This document shows positions 10,119 through 21,505 of a stretch of 64,000 nucleotides of DNA, piece after piece. Under the pieces are notes generated by a model. That model was not told where the DNA came from. It was given only the letters and a program-made list of their open reading frames with translations, and searched no databases. Position 1 is the stretch's first letter. Each line of letters begins with the position of its first letter. Origin of the DNA: Allosphingosinicella sp. (GTDB taxonomy: Bacteria > Pseudomonadota > Alphaproteobacteria > Sphingomonadales > Sphingomonadaceae); NCBI GenBank assembly GCA_030447665.1, contig JAUJOJ010000001.1, positions 224,466-288,465 on the forward strand, written 5' to 3'. The position numbers and the translations under genes are program-made.

Positions 10119-10159
10119 CAAAAATGACACAGCCGACGCCCTTCCGAGCGCCGGCTGTG
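10119..10159 (-). terminator. Probable rho-independent terminator of ahcY
   Basis: The arms CACAGCCG (10128-10135) and CGGCTGTG (10152-10159) form a perfect 8-bp stem. Read on the minus strand, it is followed within a few bases by TCATTTTT. It lies 70 bases beyond the ahcY stop. Confidence 0.6.
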
Positions 10160-10199
10160 CTGTAAGACTCCACCGACCTTCAGTCGGATCCAAATTCAC

Positions 10200-10224
10200 G
10201 TTCAAGGCTGATCCAGCCTTGAAC
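10200..10224. repeat. Perfect inverted repeat just after the ahcY stop
   Basis: GTTCAAGGCTG (10200-10210) and CAGCCTTGAAC (10214-10224) are perfect 11-bp arms around a 3-base loop, five bases past the ahcY stop codon. No T-run follows on either strand. It may stabilise the 3' end of the ahcY transcript or act with the next hairpin in termination. Confidence 0.5.
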
Positions 10225-10228
10225 GATC

Positions 10229-11874
<1,646 letters not shown>

Positions 11875-11881
11875 GTGCCCG

Positions 11882-12438
11882 TCAGGCGGTGCCGAAGCCG
11901 GCGTTCAGCAGCCGCGTATCGATGCCCGCGCTGCTGAAGGCGCTTGCCCAGCGTGACCCGACGTCGCACCCGTAGAGCAGCTCCTCGCTGCCGGCCGTGG
12001 CGAACCAGCCGTTGGAGCAGAGCTCCTGCTCGAGCTGCCCGGCCCCCATCCCGCATAGCCGAGCGCCACCAGCCAGCGGGTCGGGCCCTTCCTCCGCAAT
12101 CGCCCTGAGGATGTCGAGCGTGCCCGTCAGCACCCATTTGCCGGCGACGTGGACGCTTCCTCGCCGCCCCAATCGGCCGAATGGATGATGAAGCCTCGCT
12201 GCGGCTCGACCGGACCCCCGGCATGGATTGCCACGTCGGGTGCGACACCGGGCTCGATGTCGAGCTGCTTCAGAAGATCGTGGAAGGTGATGCGCGGCAT
12301 GATCCGCCCGAGGCCGATGCCGAGCGCCCCATCCTCGTCATGGACACACATCGCGATGACGGCGCGCTCGAAGCGGGGATCGCCCATGCCCGGCATGGCA
12401 AGAAGAAACTGGCCGCTGAGGAACTTGGGTTCGTCCAT
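11882..12438 (-). CDS. YqgE/AlgH family protein (frameshifted)
   Basis: This is a conserved UPF0301 protein of unresolved function. The ATG at 12438 opens with MDEPKFLSGQFLLAMPGMGD, then FERAVIAMCVHDEDGALGIG. The family signature continues as GGPVEPQRGFIIHSADWGGE. The frame is lost near 12152 and the protein continues as VAGKWVLTGTLDILRAIAEE. It shifts twice more around 12045-12090 (RWLVALGYAGWG) and ends SSAGIDTRLLNAGFGTA at 11882. Repaired length is about 185 residues, as expected. It is transcribed toward ahcY, with the operator palindrome directly after its stop. Confidence 0.88.
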
Positions 12439-12516
12439 TTCCCGCCTATAGGCGGGGCGCGGCGGCCCTGCTAGAGCCGCCGCCGTTCCAAACAGGCCAT
12501 GCGAAAGGAAGAGGCA

Positions 12517-12999
12517 ATGAGCATCAATGTCGGCGACCGGGTTCCTCAGAAGACCTTCATCAAAGCAACCGGCGAGGGGCCGCAGCCGGTGAACTCGGAC
12601 GAATATTTCCGCGGCCGCCGCATTGCCCTTTTCTCGGTTCCCGGAGCCTTCACCCCCACCTGTTCGGCCAAGCACCTTCCCGGCTTCATCGACAAGGCCG
12701 AAGACCTCAAGGCCAAAGGAGTGGACGAGATCGCCTGCACCGCCGTCAACGATGCGTTCGTGATGGGCGCCTGGGCGCAAAGCAGCGGCGCGGCCGACAA
12801 GGTGACCATGCTCTCGGATGGCAATGGCGAGTTCGCCCAGGCGCTCGGCCTCACCATGGATGGCTCGAAATACGGCATGGGCACGCGCGGCCAGCGCTTC
12901 TCGATGATCGTCAACGACGGGGTGGTCGAGCAGCTCAACGTGGAGGAGCCCGGCGCGTTCAACGTCAGCAGCGCCGATTACATGCTCGAACGTCTTTGA
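12517..12999 (+). CDS. Peroxiredoxin of the Prx5/redoxin type
   Basis: This thiol peroxidase reduces hydrogen peroxide and organic peroxides. The ATG at 12517 is preceded by GGAAGAGGCA; a frame extension to 12499 adds six residues that include this site, so the inner start is preferred. The 160-residue protein has the peroxidatic motif PGAFTPTCS with Cys at about 49, and later blocks AVNDAFVMGAWAQ and RGQRFSMIVNDGVVE. Length and motifs fit the Prx5 subfamily, which commonly uses glutathione or glutaredoxin. It is divergent from yqgE, with 78 bases between the two starts. Confidence 0.92.
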   Translation: MSINVGDRVPQKTFIKATGEGPQPVNSDEYFRGRRIALFSVPGAFTPTCSAKHLPGFIDKAEDLKAKGVDEIACTAVNDAFVMGAWAQSSGAADKVTMLSDGNGEFAQALGLTMDGSKYGMGTRGQRFSMIVNDGVVEQLNVEEPGAFNVSSADYMLERL

Positions 13000-13125
13000 C
13001 GCCGCACCTCCGCAGGCCGTGAACTCGTTTCCGGCCCTCCCGCTTTTTCTTATTGCGCGGCAGGGAAACAAGCACCGGCCGTAAGCATTTGATCGGCAAA
13101 ACTTGTGCTGATTCAGGAGAGTTGG

Positions 13126-13413
13126 ATGGCGGCGAGCTCCTCACCAGGGGACACGGAGTCGAGAGCCGGCGCGCCAGTGGCGGGCATCGGTGGGAGCAAC
13201 GAGGACGACGCCGCAACCGTGGCGGGCGGCTCGCAGTGGAATCCGCTGACCGCCGCCGCCCTGGTCGGCGGCGCGATGGCGGCAACGGCGGGAGCCTATC
13301 TCGGCGCCAAGGCGATCGCGCGGCGAAACGCCGGCAAGGACGGGCGCATCAATTCGGTCCTTTGCACCGCGATCACCGCTGGGGACATGGCCGTCCCGAA
13401 AAGCCCGGAATGA
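13126..13413 (+). CDS. Small predicted membrane protein, unknown function
   Basis: The 95-residue frame starts at ATG 13126, with a good CAGGAGAG ribosome site. It is hydrophilic at first, then has a Gly/Ala-rich hydrophobic stretch LTAAALVGGAMAATAGAYLG (about residues 41-60) and a basic tail. I do not recognise the family. The gene ends 23 bases before the inverted-repeat element at 13437 and follows the peroxiredoxin by 126 bases. Confidence 0.55.
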   Translation: MAASSSPGDTESRAGAPVAGIGGSNEDDAATVAGGSQWNPLTAAALVGGAMAATAGAYLGAKAIARRNAGKDGRINSVLCTAITAGDMAVPKSPE

Positions 13414-13436
13414 GCTCGGGCCGGCTGCGAGCGTCG

Positions 13437-13615
13437 CTAGGGCGTATCGACATTCAGCTTTAGAGCCCTCTCCCTTAAGGGAGAGGGTTGGGTGAGGGTG
13501 TCGGATGCTGGTGATTGTAGTCGGAGATAGACGCTCGCTGAACGCTCGCTCCCCCTCACCCTACCCTCTCCCCGCCGGGGAGAGGGAATATGTGCTGAAT
13601 GTCGATACGCCCTAG
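13437..13615. mobile_element. MITE-like element with perfect 22-bp terminal inverted repeats
   Basis: The left end (13437-13458, beginning CTAGGGCGTATCGACATTC) is the exact reverse complement of the right end (13594-13615). Between them are the arms CCCTCTCCC/GGGAGAGGG and the stretches GGTTGGGTGAGGG and CCCTCACCC. It is 179 bp with no coding capacity. The right end supplies the TAG stop codon of the YbjN-type gene. No direct target duplication is obvious beyond CTAG itself. Its mobilising enzyme is not in the window. Confidence 0.7.
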
Positions 13616-14163
13616 CGCGGACTAGCCTCCAGCGGTCTCAGAACCTGCGCCGCGAACTGGTCGGCCTGGTTGGCGAAGACGAGGAGATTGACGGCCAAGT
13701 TGCCGCGCACGAAGCCATAATCGGCGGTCAGATAACGCTGCAGCGCCGGGCGCCCGTCGGCTGCGACGAACGCCTTGCCAAAGCTGTACCGCTGGTTGAA
13801 CGAGGCGATCGCCTGCGCCGTTTTTTCCGGCGGCGCATTGGCGATGCGCGTCCAGAAGGACTGGATGCTGAGCGCCTTGCAGGCGCCGGCCGCGTCGCAC
13901 GAGCTCAGGATCAAGGTCGCCCGCCGGTTGTTCGGAAAGGTGACGAGCAGCGCCGGCCGTGCCGCCTGGCCCGAGCGCTGGAAACGGGCGCCGATAGCCG
14001 TCAGCACGGGCTCCACCGTGGCATAGCTGAAATTCGCCAGCAGCTGCGCATTGTCGGGCGCATTCGGAGCCCAGCGCGGCGGAGGGGCGGCTTGGGCAGT
14101 GAGGGCCGAAGGTGTCATCGAAAGCGCGGCAAGCCCCGCAAATCCGATCATCACCAGCCGCAT
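13612..14163 (-). CDS. YbjN-domain secreted protein
   Basis: The 183-residue protein has a signal peptide ([20 protein letters not shown], cleaved near ALTAQA). The body resembles the YbjN / putative sensory-transduction regulator fold ([60 protein letters not shown]). Function is unknown. It overlaps the end of the M2 peptidase gene by 13 bases, so the two are co-transcribed. Its last codon and stop fall inside the right terminal repeat of the element at 13437-13615, so the native C-terminus may have been altered by that insertion. Confidence 0.75.
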   Translation of the reverse strand: MRLVMIGFAGLAALSMTPSALTAQAAPPPRWAPNAPDNAQLLANFSYATVEPVLTAIGARFQRSGQAARPALLVTFPNNRRATLILSSCDAAGACKALSIQSFWTRIANAPPEKTAQAIASFNQRYSFGKAFVAADGRPALQRYLTADYGFVRGNLAVNLLVFANQADQFAAQVLRPLEASPR

Positions 14164-16018
14164 TTGCGGCCCCTATTCTGCTCCTGAAGCCAGCTCATCA
14201 GCGGCCGGAAATATTCGATCATCGCTTCGCCCGACATTTCCCGAGTGCCGGTGAAGGCTTCGAGCGCGTCGGGCCACGGCCGGGATGCGCCCATTTCCAG
14301 CATCGCGTTGAGGCGCCGTCCGACTTCCTTGTTGCCGTAGAAGGAGCAGCGGTGGAGAGGGCCTTCCAGCCGGCCTGGTCGCAGGCCGCCTTGTAGAACT
14401 GGAACTGCAGGATCCGCGCGAGGAAGTAGCGCGTGTAGGGCGTGCTGGCGGGCACGTGATATTTGGCGCCCGGATCGAATTCCGCCTCCGTCCGCTGCCC
14501 CGGCGGCGCGATGCCCTGATATTGCAGCCTGAGGTCGTTCCAGCCCTGGTTGTAGGCGCCGGCCGCGATCTGGCCGTTGAACACGTTCCAGCGCCACTTG
14601 TCGACGAGCAGCCCGAACGGCAGGAACGCCACCTTGTCCATTGCCTGGCGAAGAAGAAGCCCCGTGTCCTTGTCGGCCGACGGCACCCGATCCTTGTCGA
14701 GCAGGCCCACCTGAACGAGATATTCCGGCGTCACCGAAAGCGCGATCATGTCGCCGATCGCCTCGTGGAAGCCGTCGTTCGCGCTGTTGAGATACAGATA
14801 GGGCTGCTTGTTGTAGGCGCGCTGGTAGAAATTGTGGCCGAGCTCGTGATGGACGGTCACGAAATCGTCCGCATTCACCTTGGTGCACATCTTGATCCGC
14901 AGATCCTCGACATTGTCAACGTCCCAGGCCGAGGCGTGACAGACTACCTCGCGGTCGCGCGGCGCAGTGATCATCGAGCGCTTCCAGAAGCTCTCCGGGA
15001 GCGGCGCGAACCCCAATGAGGTGAAGAACCGCTCGCCGGTGCGCACGATCTTCTCCGGCGTATATTTCTGCTTCACGAGGAGATCGGTGAGGTCGTAGCC
15101 GACGTCGCCGGCGCCCTTCGGGGCCACCACGTCGTAGATATTGCCCCATTCCTGCGCCCACATATTGCCGAGCAGGTCGGCGCGGATCGGACCCGACTTG
15201 GGCTGGACCTGATCGCCATATTTCTGATTGAGCTTGGCGCGCGTGTAGCAGTGGAGCTGATCGTAGAGCGGCTTGACCTGACTCCACAATTTGTCGGTGA
15301 GCGCCGCGAATTGCTCGGGCGGCAGATCATATTGCGATCGCCACATCGCGCCGACGTCCGGATAGCCGAGCTCCTTGGCGCCCTGGTTGGCGATCTCGAC
15401 CATGCGGGCATAATCCGCCCTCATCGGCCGACCGACATTGCTGTGCCAGCTCGTCCACATCTCCCTGAGGTCCTCGGGGTCGCGGACGGTCCCCATCTTC
15501 TCCTCGAGGTCGTTGCCCGTCATCTCTTTGCCGTTAAGGGTCCCCCTGCCCTTGCCGTAGGTCGATTGGAGCCGCGTCGAGATGGTGTTGAGCTCGGCCG
15601 CGGCGCCGGGCGTCGTCGGCGCCGGCAGGACGAGGCCGCCGCGCAGGAAGTCGAGCTTGCGCCTGGTGTCGTCGTCCAGCCCCTCGACATCGGCGAAGCG
15701 GGCCGCTTCGTTGGCGAAGCGCACCCCCATTTCAGTGCCCAGCGTCCCGAAATGCGCGGCGAGCGCGTCGGTGTCGTCAGTGATGTAGGTCGCGTTCACC
15801 CACTGGGCGCGGCTGCTCATGACCGAGAAATCGGCAAGCTCCTTTTCCGCGCGCGCAACGAAGGCCCGCGCCTCTTCGGCAGTCGGCGCCGCGCTCCGCG
15901 GGGCAGGGGCAGGAGCGGCGGCAGCGGGGGATGCGGACGCCAGCTCCTGGTCCGCTGCCGCGGTCGTGCAGGCGGCGAGGCTGAATGCGAGGGCAAGCAC
16001 GGATACGGTGGCTTTCAT
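14151..16018 (-). CDS. M2-family peptidyl-dipeptidase (ACE-like) lipoprotein, one frameshift
   Basis: This zinc metallopeptidase is related to angiotensin-converting enzyme. The N-terminus [20 protein letters not shown] has a lipobox ending in Cys, so it is probably anchored in the periplasm or outer membrane. The active site [10 protein letters not shown] (HExxH) lies near residue 390, and the downstream glutamate region [15 protein letters not shown] is present. Near 14370 the frame breaks: QAGWK continues as [20 protein letters not shown] in another frame, which needs one extra G in GGCCC. With this repaired the protein is 622 residues and ends RGRKCGW at 14151. Confidence 0.92.
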
Positions 16019-16079
16019 GGAAGCATCCTCGAAATCGTTATGGGTTGCGATCTATTCTGCGCCGCTGAACGGCAGCTGA

Positions 16080-16838
16080 TCAAGCGGCAAGGAAATCGGC
16101 GATCGCGCGGCCGAATTCCGGCTTGGTCACCGCGCTCATATGATTGCCTGGAATGCCAGCCACCCGTCCGTCCGGCAGGAGGTCCGCCAGCTCGCCCGCG
16201 GGCCCGTTATCCCGGTCATCGACACCCGCGAGCACCAGTGTCGGCATCGTGATGCGGCGGAGCTCAGCCTCGGTCGAATCGACGAAGCTGCCGAGGAGCG
16301 GAAGCAGCGCTTGCGGATCGCCCTTGGTGGTCTTGAGAAAGGCCTCCGCCAGCCATTCCGGCGAGCCGCGCTCGTGCGTGCCGAGGCCGGTGAGGATGCG
16401 CCGGAAATGCTCGGCTCGCCGCCCGACGTTCAGCATTCCCGGCAGGCCCATGCCGCTGATGATCAGCCGCCGGGGCGCCGCGCCCATGATCACCATTCGC
16501 GCCGACGTTCGGCCTCCGAGCGAATAGCCGCCAAGGTCATAGTCCGTGAGGCCGAGATGCCGGATCAGGGCAAGCCCGTCATCGGCGAGGACGTCGGGTG
16601 GATAGGAGCTCGGGTCGTGTGGCTTGGCGCTACGGCCGTGCGCGCGCAGATCGGGCGTGATGACCCTGAACCCGCGCCCGGCGATCTCGGCGGTGTGGCC
16701 GAAGCGGATCCAGTTCGTGTCCGCGTCCGAGAAAAGGCCGTGGAGGAGGAGCACCGGCCGGCCTTCGCCCAGCTCGTACCAGACGAGTTCGGCGCCGTCG
16801 GGCGCGGCGAAGCTGTGCTTAGTCGGGGAGCTTGCCAA
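16080..16838 (-). CDS. Alpha/beta hydrolase
   Basis: The protein has 252 residues with the classic fold markers: oxyanion-loop VLLLHGLFSDAD near residue 30, nucleophile elbow GYSLGGRT with Ser at about 106, acid region LAGVDDRDNG, and catalytic histidine in GIPGNHMSAV. There is no signal peptide, so it should be cytoplasmic. The substrate is not predictable. The start overlaps the 3' end of the GFA-family gene by 20 bases, indicating co-transcription. Confidence 0.88.
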   Translation of the reverse strand: MASSPTKHSFAAPDGAELVWYELGEGRPVLLLHGLFSDADTNWIRFGHTAEIAGRGFRVITPDLRAHGRSAKPHDPSSYPPDVLADDGLALIRHLGLTDYDLGGYSLGGRTSARMVIMGAAPRRLIISGMGLPGMLNVGRRAEHFRRILTGLGTHERGSPEWLAEAFLKTTKGDPQALLPLLGSFVDSTEAELRRITMPTLVLAGVDDRDNGPAGELADLLPDGRVAGIPGNHMSAVTKPEFGRAIADFLAA

Positions 16839-17265
16839 CCGTCTTCATCCAGAGATCGACCAGCCGTTGATGCTCGTCCGAGCGCATTTCCGGCAGCCCC
16901 TCCGTGTCGAGCCAAGCGCGGTGCATGCTCTCGACGCCGAAATGATGCTTGGCCTTGTAGCGCGAGGGATCGTCGAACGTACCGACGATCAGGTCCATCT
17001 TCCCGCTACTCCCTTGAGTGAATTCGAACGTCAGCGACGTCCCGCAGGAGGAGCAGAAGCCGCGGCGGGCGAACGGTGAAGACTGGTAGTAATCGGGCTC
17101 ACCCTCCCAGCGGACATTCTCCTCCCTGACGTTCTTCATCGCCAGGCTGACGTTGCCGCTCGACCGCTGGCACATGCGGCAGTGACAGAGATAGGCGTCG
17201 TCATTCTCGATCTCGGCCGTGTAGCGGACCTTCCCGCACATGCAGCCGCCCGTCACTATGCTCAC
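16819..17265 (-). CDS. GFA/CENP-V domain protein (glutathione-dependent formaldehyde-activating family)
   Basis: The 148-residue protein carries the zinc-binding cysteines of the family: GGCMCGKVRYTA (residues 7-18), CHCRMCQRSSG (27-37) and RGFCSSCGTSLTF (68-80). Members bind zinc and sometimes glutathione, and many have no proven enzyme activity, so formaldehyde activation should not be assumed. It overlaps vapC by 4 bases and the downstream hydrolase by 20 bases. Confidence 0.85.
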   Translation of the reverse strand: MSIVTGGCMCGKVRYTAEIENDDAYLCHCRMCQRSSGNVSLAMKNVREENVRWEGEPDYYQSSPFARRGFCSSCGTSLTFEFTQGSSGKMDLIVGTFDDPSRYKAKHHFGVESMHRAWLDTEGLPEMRSDEHQRLVDLWMKTVGKLPD

Positions 17266-17672
17266 GCAAATGCCTCCAGCATGTCTTCCAAACCCCCGCG
17301 CGTGATAGCTCCAGCGAATTCAACATCCGCAGTGACGAGCCTGCAATTCTCGCGAACTGCCAATGCGAGATAGACGCAATCATATACCGGGTGACGCAGC
17401 CGGATCGACCAGTCGAAAGCATCCGCCACAAGGTCCGCGGATGGGTGCAGCGTCTCGAAAAAACGGGGCAGATCGGTCAGGTGCCTCTCCGCATGCACGA
17501 CGAGCAGCTCCGACCTTTTCACTTTCTTCCAGAAGGTGTTTGCTGCTTCGGCGAGAATCCAGTCCGGTGCGATGAGCGGATCGGGTATCGCCAGCAGGCG
17601 ACGGGCTTCCTCGTTGCCCGGTTCGCGCACGAGGAATTTTACCGCCACACTCGCATCAACGACGAGCATCAT
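17262..17672 (-). CDS. vapC: VapC/FitB-type PIN-domain toxin
   Basis: PIN-domain endoribonucleases of this kind cleave RNA and are held inactive by a cognate antitoxin. The 136-residue protein shows the acidic quartet pattern: VVDASVAVKF (Asp at about 6), DWILAEAANTFW (Glu), PVYDCVYLALA (Asp) and LVTADVEFAG (Asp). The ATG at 17672 lies inside the end of the antitoxin-region reading frame, so the two are translationally coupled. Downstream it overlaps the GFA gene by 4 bases. The pair sits between asd and a metabolic gene string, a usual setting for chromosomal toxin-antitoxin modules. Confidence 0.9.
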   Translation of the reverse strand: MMLVVDASVAVKFLVREPGNEEARRLLAIPDPLIAPDWILAEAANTFWKKVKRSELLVVHAERHLTDLPRFFETLHPSADLVADAFDWSIRLRHPVYDCVYLALAVRENCRLVTADVEFAGAITRGGLEDMLEAFA

Positions 17673-17954
17673 CGTCAGTCCAGCCGTCGCCGACCCGATC
17701 TCCGTGGCTGGTATCGCGATCCCAACGGATCAGAAGGGTGCTGTCGCTTGGCGCGACCGGCCCTTCCGGCGGTGTCATCGCCAATCCTCGTCAGACAAGC
17801 GGAGCAACTCCGCGCAGTTTTTTGGCGCTTTGGGCCGGTGAGTTTCGAGCAGTTCCCGGAGTTCCGCCTCGAGCGACCTGCCCTTCGCTTCTGCAGCCCT
17901 TCGAAAGGGCTCCAGCGTCCCATCTTTCAGCCGACGAATGACGACCTGTTCCAT
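17656..17954 (-). CDS. vapB: FitA/VapB-type antitoxin, split by an apparent frameshift
   Basis: The ATG at 17954 opens a 59-codon frame: a ribbon-helix-helix start (MEQVVIRRLKDGTLEPF) and the FitA-like segment RRAAEAKGRSLEAELRELLE, ending LRLSDEDWR at a TGA (17775). From 17778 another frame gives MTPPEGPVAPSDSTLLIRWD and ends at 17656, inside vapC. That second piece resembles the toxin-binding tail of longer FitA-like antitoxins. One missing base near 17777 would join them into about 98 residues. Either the antitoxin is split by a sequencing error, or a short antitoxin is followed by a coupled 40-residue peptide. A 7-bp inverted repeat upstream is the likely autoregulatory operator. Confidence 0.7.
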
Positions 17955-17962
17955 GCCAAAAT

Positions 17963-17979
17963 GATAGCATCATGCTATC
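17963..17979. promoter_or_regulatory. Inverted repeat, probable autoregulatory operator of the toxin-antitoxin pair
   Basis: GATAGCA and TGCTATC form perfect arms around TCA, nine bases upstream of the antitoxin ATG and just after the asd stop. Ribbon-helix-helix antitoxins usually bind such short palindromes at their own promoter. Confidence 0.6.
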
Positions 17980-17985
17980 ACCCGC

Positions 17986-19015
<1,030 letters not shown>

Positions 19016-19044
19016 CTGAATTCTCCAATGCTGCAGCCCGTCAC

Positions 19045-19171
19045 ATAGGGCCTGATCGGCTGAGGTGGAAGCGCTACGCGCTTCCATCGAAGGCGTGAAT
19101 CAGGCCCTTTTCATATGGCTGAGACCTTGATTCACGGATCAGGCTGATTCAGCCTGATCCGATCAAGGTCG
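19045..19171. repeat. Dispersed palindromic repeat (copy A) between asd and the S9 peptidase gene
   Basis: The unit begins TAGGGCCTGATCGG, continues GAGGTGGAAGCGCTACGCGC and GGCGTGAATCAGGCCC, and ends near CCTGATCCGATCAAGG. Almost the same sequence stands at 33284-33412, and the first half at 59729. It contains several short palindromes (GGAAGCGC..GCGCTTCC, ATCAGGCTGATTCAGCCTGAT). The right end has lost CTAG. Confidence 0.75.
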
Positions 19172-19208
19172 AAGGGCGAGCCGCGGCAATGCAATGCAAC
19201 GCAATGTG

Positions 19209-21413
19209 CTACTCCTTCCCCTTCACGGTCCGGTCGAGGAAGGATTCGATCGTCCGCCACAAATGCGTCTGCCGTTCCTCGCCCGTGATAGCATGGGTGG
19301 CGCCGGGATAGACCATCAGCTCGAACGGGCGCTTCTGCTCTTGGAGCCGGGCGATCAGCGCGGTGGTGTTCTCGAAGACGACATTGTCGTCCGCCATGCC
19401 GTGGAGGATCAGCAGCGGATCGGCGATCTTGCCGGCATCGCGCAGCGCGCTCGCAGCCTCATAGGGCTTCGGATCGATCGAGGGGTTGCCGAGGAAGCGC
19501 TCGGTATAATGAGTGTCGTACAGCTCCCAGCGCGTCACCGGCGCTCCCGACACGCCGGCGGCATAGGCGCCGGGCGAAGCCTCCAGCAGCTTCAGCGTCA
19601 TGTAGCCGCCATAGGACCAGCCGTAGACCGCGATGCGCTCGGGATCGACGAAGTCCTGGCGCTTCAGCCAGTCGACCCCCGCCAGCTGGTCCGCCACTTC
19701 GACGCTGCCGAGCTTGAGGTAGAGTTCGTCGGCCAATTCCCGCCCCCGCCGCGGCGTCCCGCGCCCGTCGACGGAGAAGACGATCCAGCCCTTGTCGACC
19801 AGATATTGCTGGAGCGGGTTGCCCCAGGCACGCGTCACCTGCCCGCCTGACGGACCGGCATAGACCTGGACGAAGACCGGGTAACGCCTGCCGGGTTCCC
19901 GCGGGGGCGAGAGCATCTTGTAGGGGATGTCGGTCTTCCCGTCGGCTGCCTTCAAGGTGCCGAAGACGGGCGTGACATGGCTGCCGAGAAAGCGCGCATA
20001 AGGGTGCGAGGCATCGAGCCGGTTCTCCTCGATCCAGGCGAGCCGCTGTCCCTTGGCATCGGCGAGATAGACTTGGGTCGGATGATTGGGGTTGGAGCGG
20101 AAGACCAGCGCCCGCGTCGCCGCCTCGTCCATCTCCACGTCGCTCGTATGCCAGCCGGGTTCGGTGACCCGCACGATTTTGCCGGGACGATCGAGGCTGG
20201 TCCAGTAGAGATGCTGCTCGTCCGGATGATCGTAGCCACCTGTGAAGTAGACGCGGCGGGCGCGCTCGTCGACGCCGGCGACCTTGCCGACTTCCCAATT
20301 GCCGCGGGTGAGCTGCGTCCATTTGCCGCCCTTCCAGCGGTACAGGTGCGAGAAGCCGCTCCGCTCGGAGGACCAGACCAGGCTTCCGTCCTTGAGCGGC
20401 TTGAGATTCTCGTGGAGGTTGATCCAGCTCTTCGATGCTTCGCTGAACAAAGTCGTCGAACGGCCGGTGGCAGGATCGACGCGAAGCAGGTCCAGCCTCT
20501 TCTGGTCGCGGCTCTGGCGCTGCACGAACAGCCACTTCCCGTCGGCGCTCCAATCGACCCGGGCAAGATAGATGTCGGGATCGGGCCCGAGATCCACCTT
20601 CACCTTAGAGCCCCCGTCCGGCGCCAAGACATAAAGATCGACGCGCGCATTGGCGCTGCCCGCAACCGGATAGCGCTGCTCGTAGAGCTTCGTGCCCTCG
20701 GCGCCGATCGCGGCGCGAGTCACCACTTTGACCGGGCTTTCATCGACCCGCGCGACCGCCAGATAGCGGTCGTCCGGAGACCACCAATGGCCCTTGGTCC
20801 GGTCCATCTCCTCCTGCGCCACGAATTCGGCCGAGCCCCAGCTGAGCGTGCCGCCGCCGTCCGTCGTCAGCGGCCGTTCCTGGCCGCTGGCCACATCGAC
20901 GACGAACAAATTCTGGTTGCGCACGAACGAGAGGAGGCGCCCGGTCTCCGACACCTGCGCGTCGACCTCGGTCTCCTTGGTGTTGGTCAGCCGCCGCGCG
21001 CTGCCGTCGAGCGAGGCCAGATAAAGATCGCCGTCGATCGGCACCAGGATCGACCTGCCGTCCGGCGCCCAGTCATAAGCGGTGATCCCCTTGGTGCCGG
21101 CGATCCGCGCCCGCTCGCGCCGCATCTTCTCTTCTTCCGAGATTTCGGCGCCGGTGCCGAGCTTCTCGGAATCGACCAGCATGCGCGCCTGTCCCGTGGC
21201 GGTGTCCACCGCCCACAGGTCGTAGCGGTCGCGATCCGCGGACCGGTTCTTGAGCAGGGTGGCGAGCCGGCCGTCCGGCGACAGCTTCGGCAGGCGCGGC
21301 GCGGCCCCCTGGAGCGCGGGGCTTTGGAACACGCGCTCGAGCGTGAGGTCTGCGGCGATAACGGGGGTGGAAGAGAGGAGTAAGGCGGCGGCGAGGCTGA
21401 AGGTCTTGCGCAT
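19209..21413 (-). CDS. S9 family dipeptidyl-peptidase (DPP4-like), secreted
   Basis: The protein has 734 residues with a signal peptide (MRKTFSLAAALLLSSTPVIA). Its N-terminal half is an eight-bladed propeller-type DPP4 region (LYLASLDGSARRLTNTKETE, VAQEEMDRTKGHWWSPDDRY, where the EE-like pair binds the substrate N-terminus). The C-terminal alpha/beta hydrolase domain has VYGWSYGGYMTLKLLEAS with the nucleophile Ser near residue 600, Asp in HGMADDNVVFEN, and His in YPGATHAITG. Enzymes of this group remove X-Pro or similar dipeptides in the periplasm. The gene stands alone between a repeat and a terminator. Confidence 0.93.
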   Translation of the reverse strand: MRKTFSLAAALLLSSTPVIAADLTLERVFQSPALQGAAPRLPKLSPDGRLATLLKNRSADRDRYDLWAVDTATGQARMLVDSEKLGTGAEISEEEKMRRERARIAGTKGITAYDWAPDGRSILVPIDGDLYLASLDGSARRLTNTKETEVDAQVSETGRLLSFVRNQNLFVVDVASGQERPLTTDGGGTLSWGSAEFVAQEEMDRTKGHWWSPDDRYLAVARVDESPVKVVTRAAIGAEGTKLYEQRYPVAGSANARVDLYVLAPDGGSKVKVDLGPDPDIYLARVDWSADGKWLFVQRQSRDQKRLDLLRVDPATGRSTTLFSEASKSWINLHENLKPLKDGSLVWSSERSGFSHLYRWKGGKWTQLTRGNWEVGKVAGVDERARRVYFTGGYDHPDEQHLYWTSLDRPGKIVRVTEPGWHTSDVEMDEAATRALVFRSNPNHPTQVYLADAKGQRLAWIEENRLDASHPYARFLGSHVTPVFGTLKAADGKTDIPYKMLSPPREPGRRYPVFVQVYAGPSGGQVTRAWGNPLQQYLVDKGWIVFSVDGRGTPRRGRELADELYLKLGSVEVADQLAGVDWLKRQDFVDPERIAVYGWSYGGYMTLKLLEASPGAYAAGVSGAPVTRWELYDTHYTERFLGNPSIDPKPYEAASALRDAGKIADPLLILHGMADDNVVFENTTALIARLQEQKRPFELMVYPGATHAITGEERQTHLWRTIESFLDRTVKGKE

Positions 21414-21437
21414 GGCGGCACCCTAGCTTCAGCGGCG

Positions 21438-21479
21438 GCAAAAGAAAGGGCGGAGAAGGATCGCTCCCTCCCCGCCCTT
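21438..21479 (-). terminator. Rho-independent terminator after rplS
   Basis: The arms AAGGGCGG (21446-21453) and CCGCCCTT (21472-21479), extended by GGAG/CTCC, form a GC-rich stem. Read on the minus strand it is followed by TTTCTTTTG. It ends the trmD-rplS transcript before the S9 peptidase start. Confidence 0.75.
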
Positions 21480-21505
21480 AGTCTTGCGCTTTCAAACGTT
21501 TGGGC

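Noticed and set aside
13460..13590. A CRISPR-like or tandem array suggested by repeated CCCTCTCCC blocks
   Set aside because: The blocks are inverted, not direct, and have no spacers; they form the interior of the terminal-inverted-repeat element. No CRISPR array was seen anywhere in the window.
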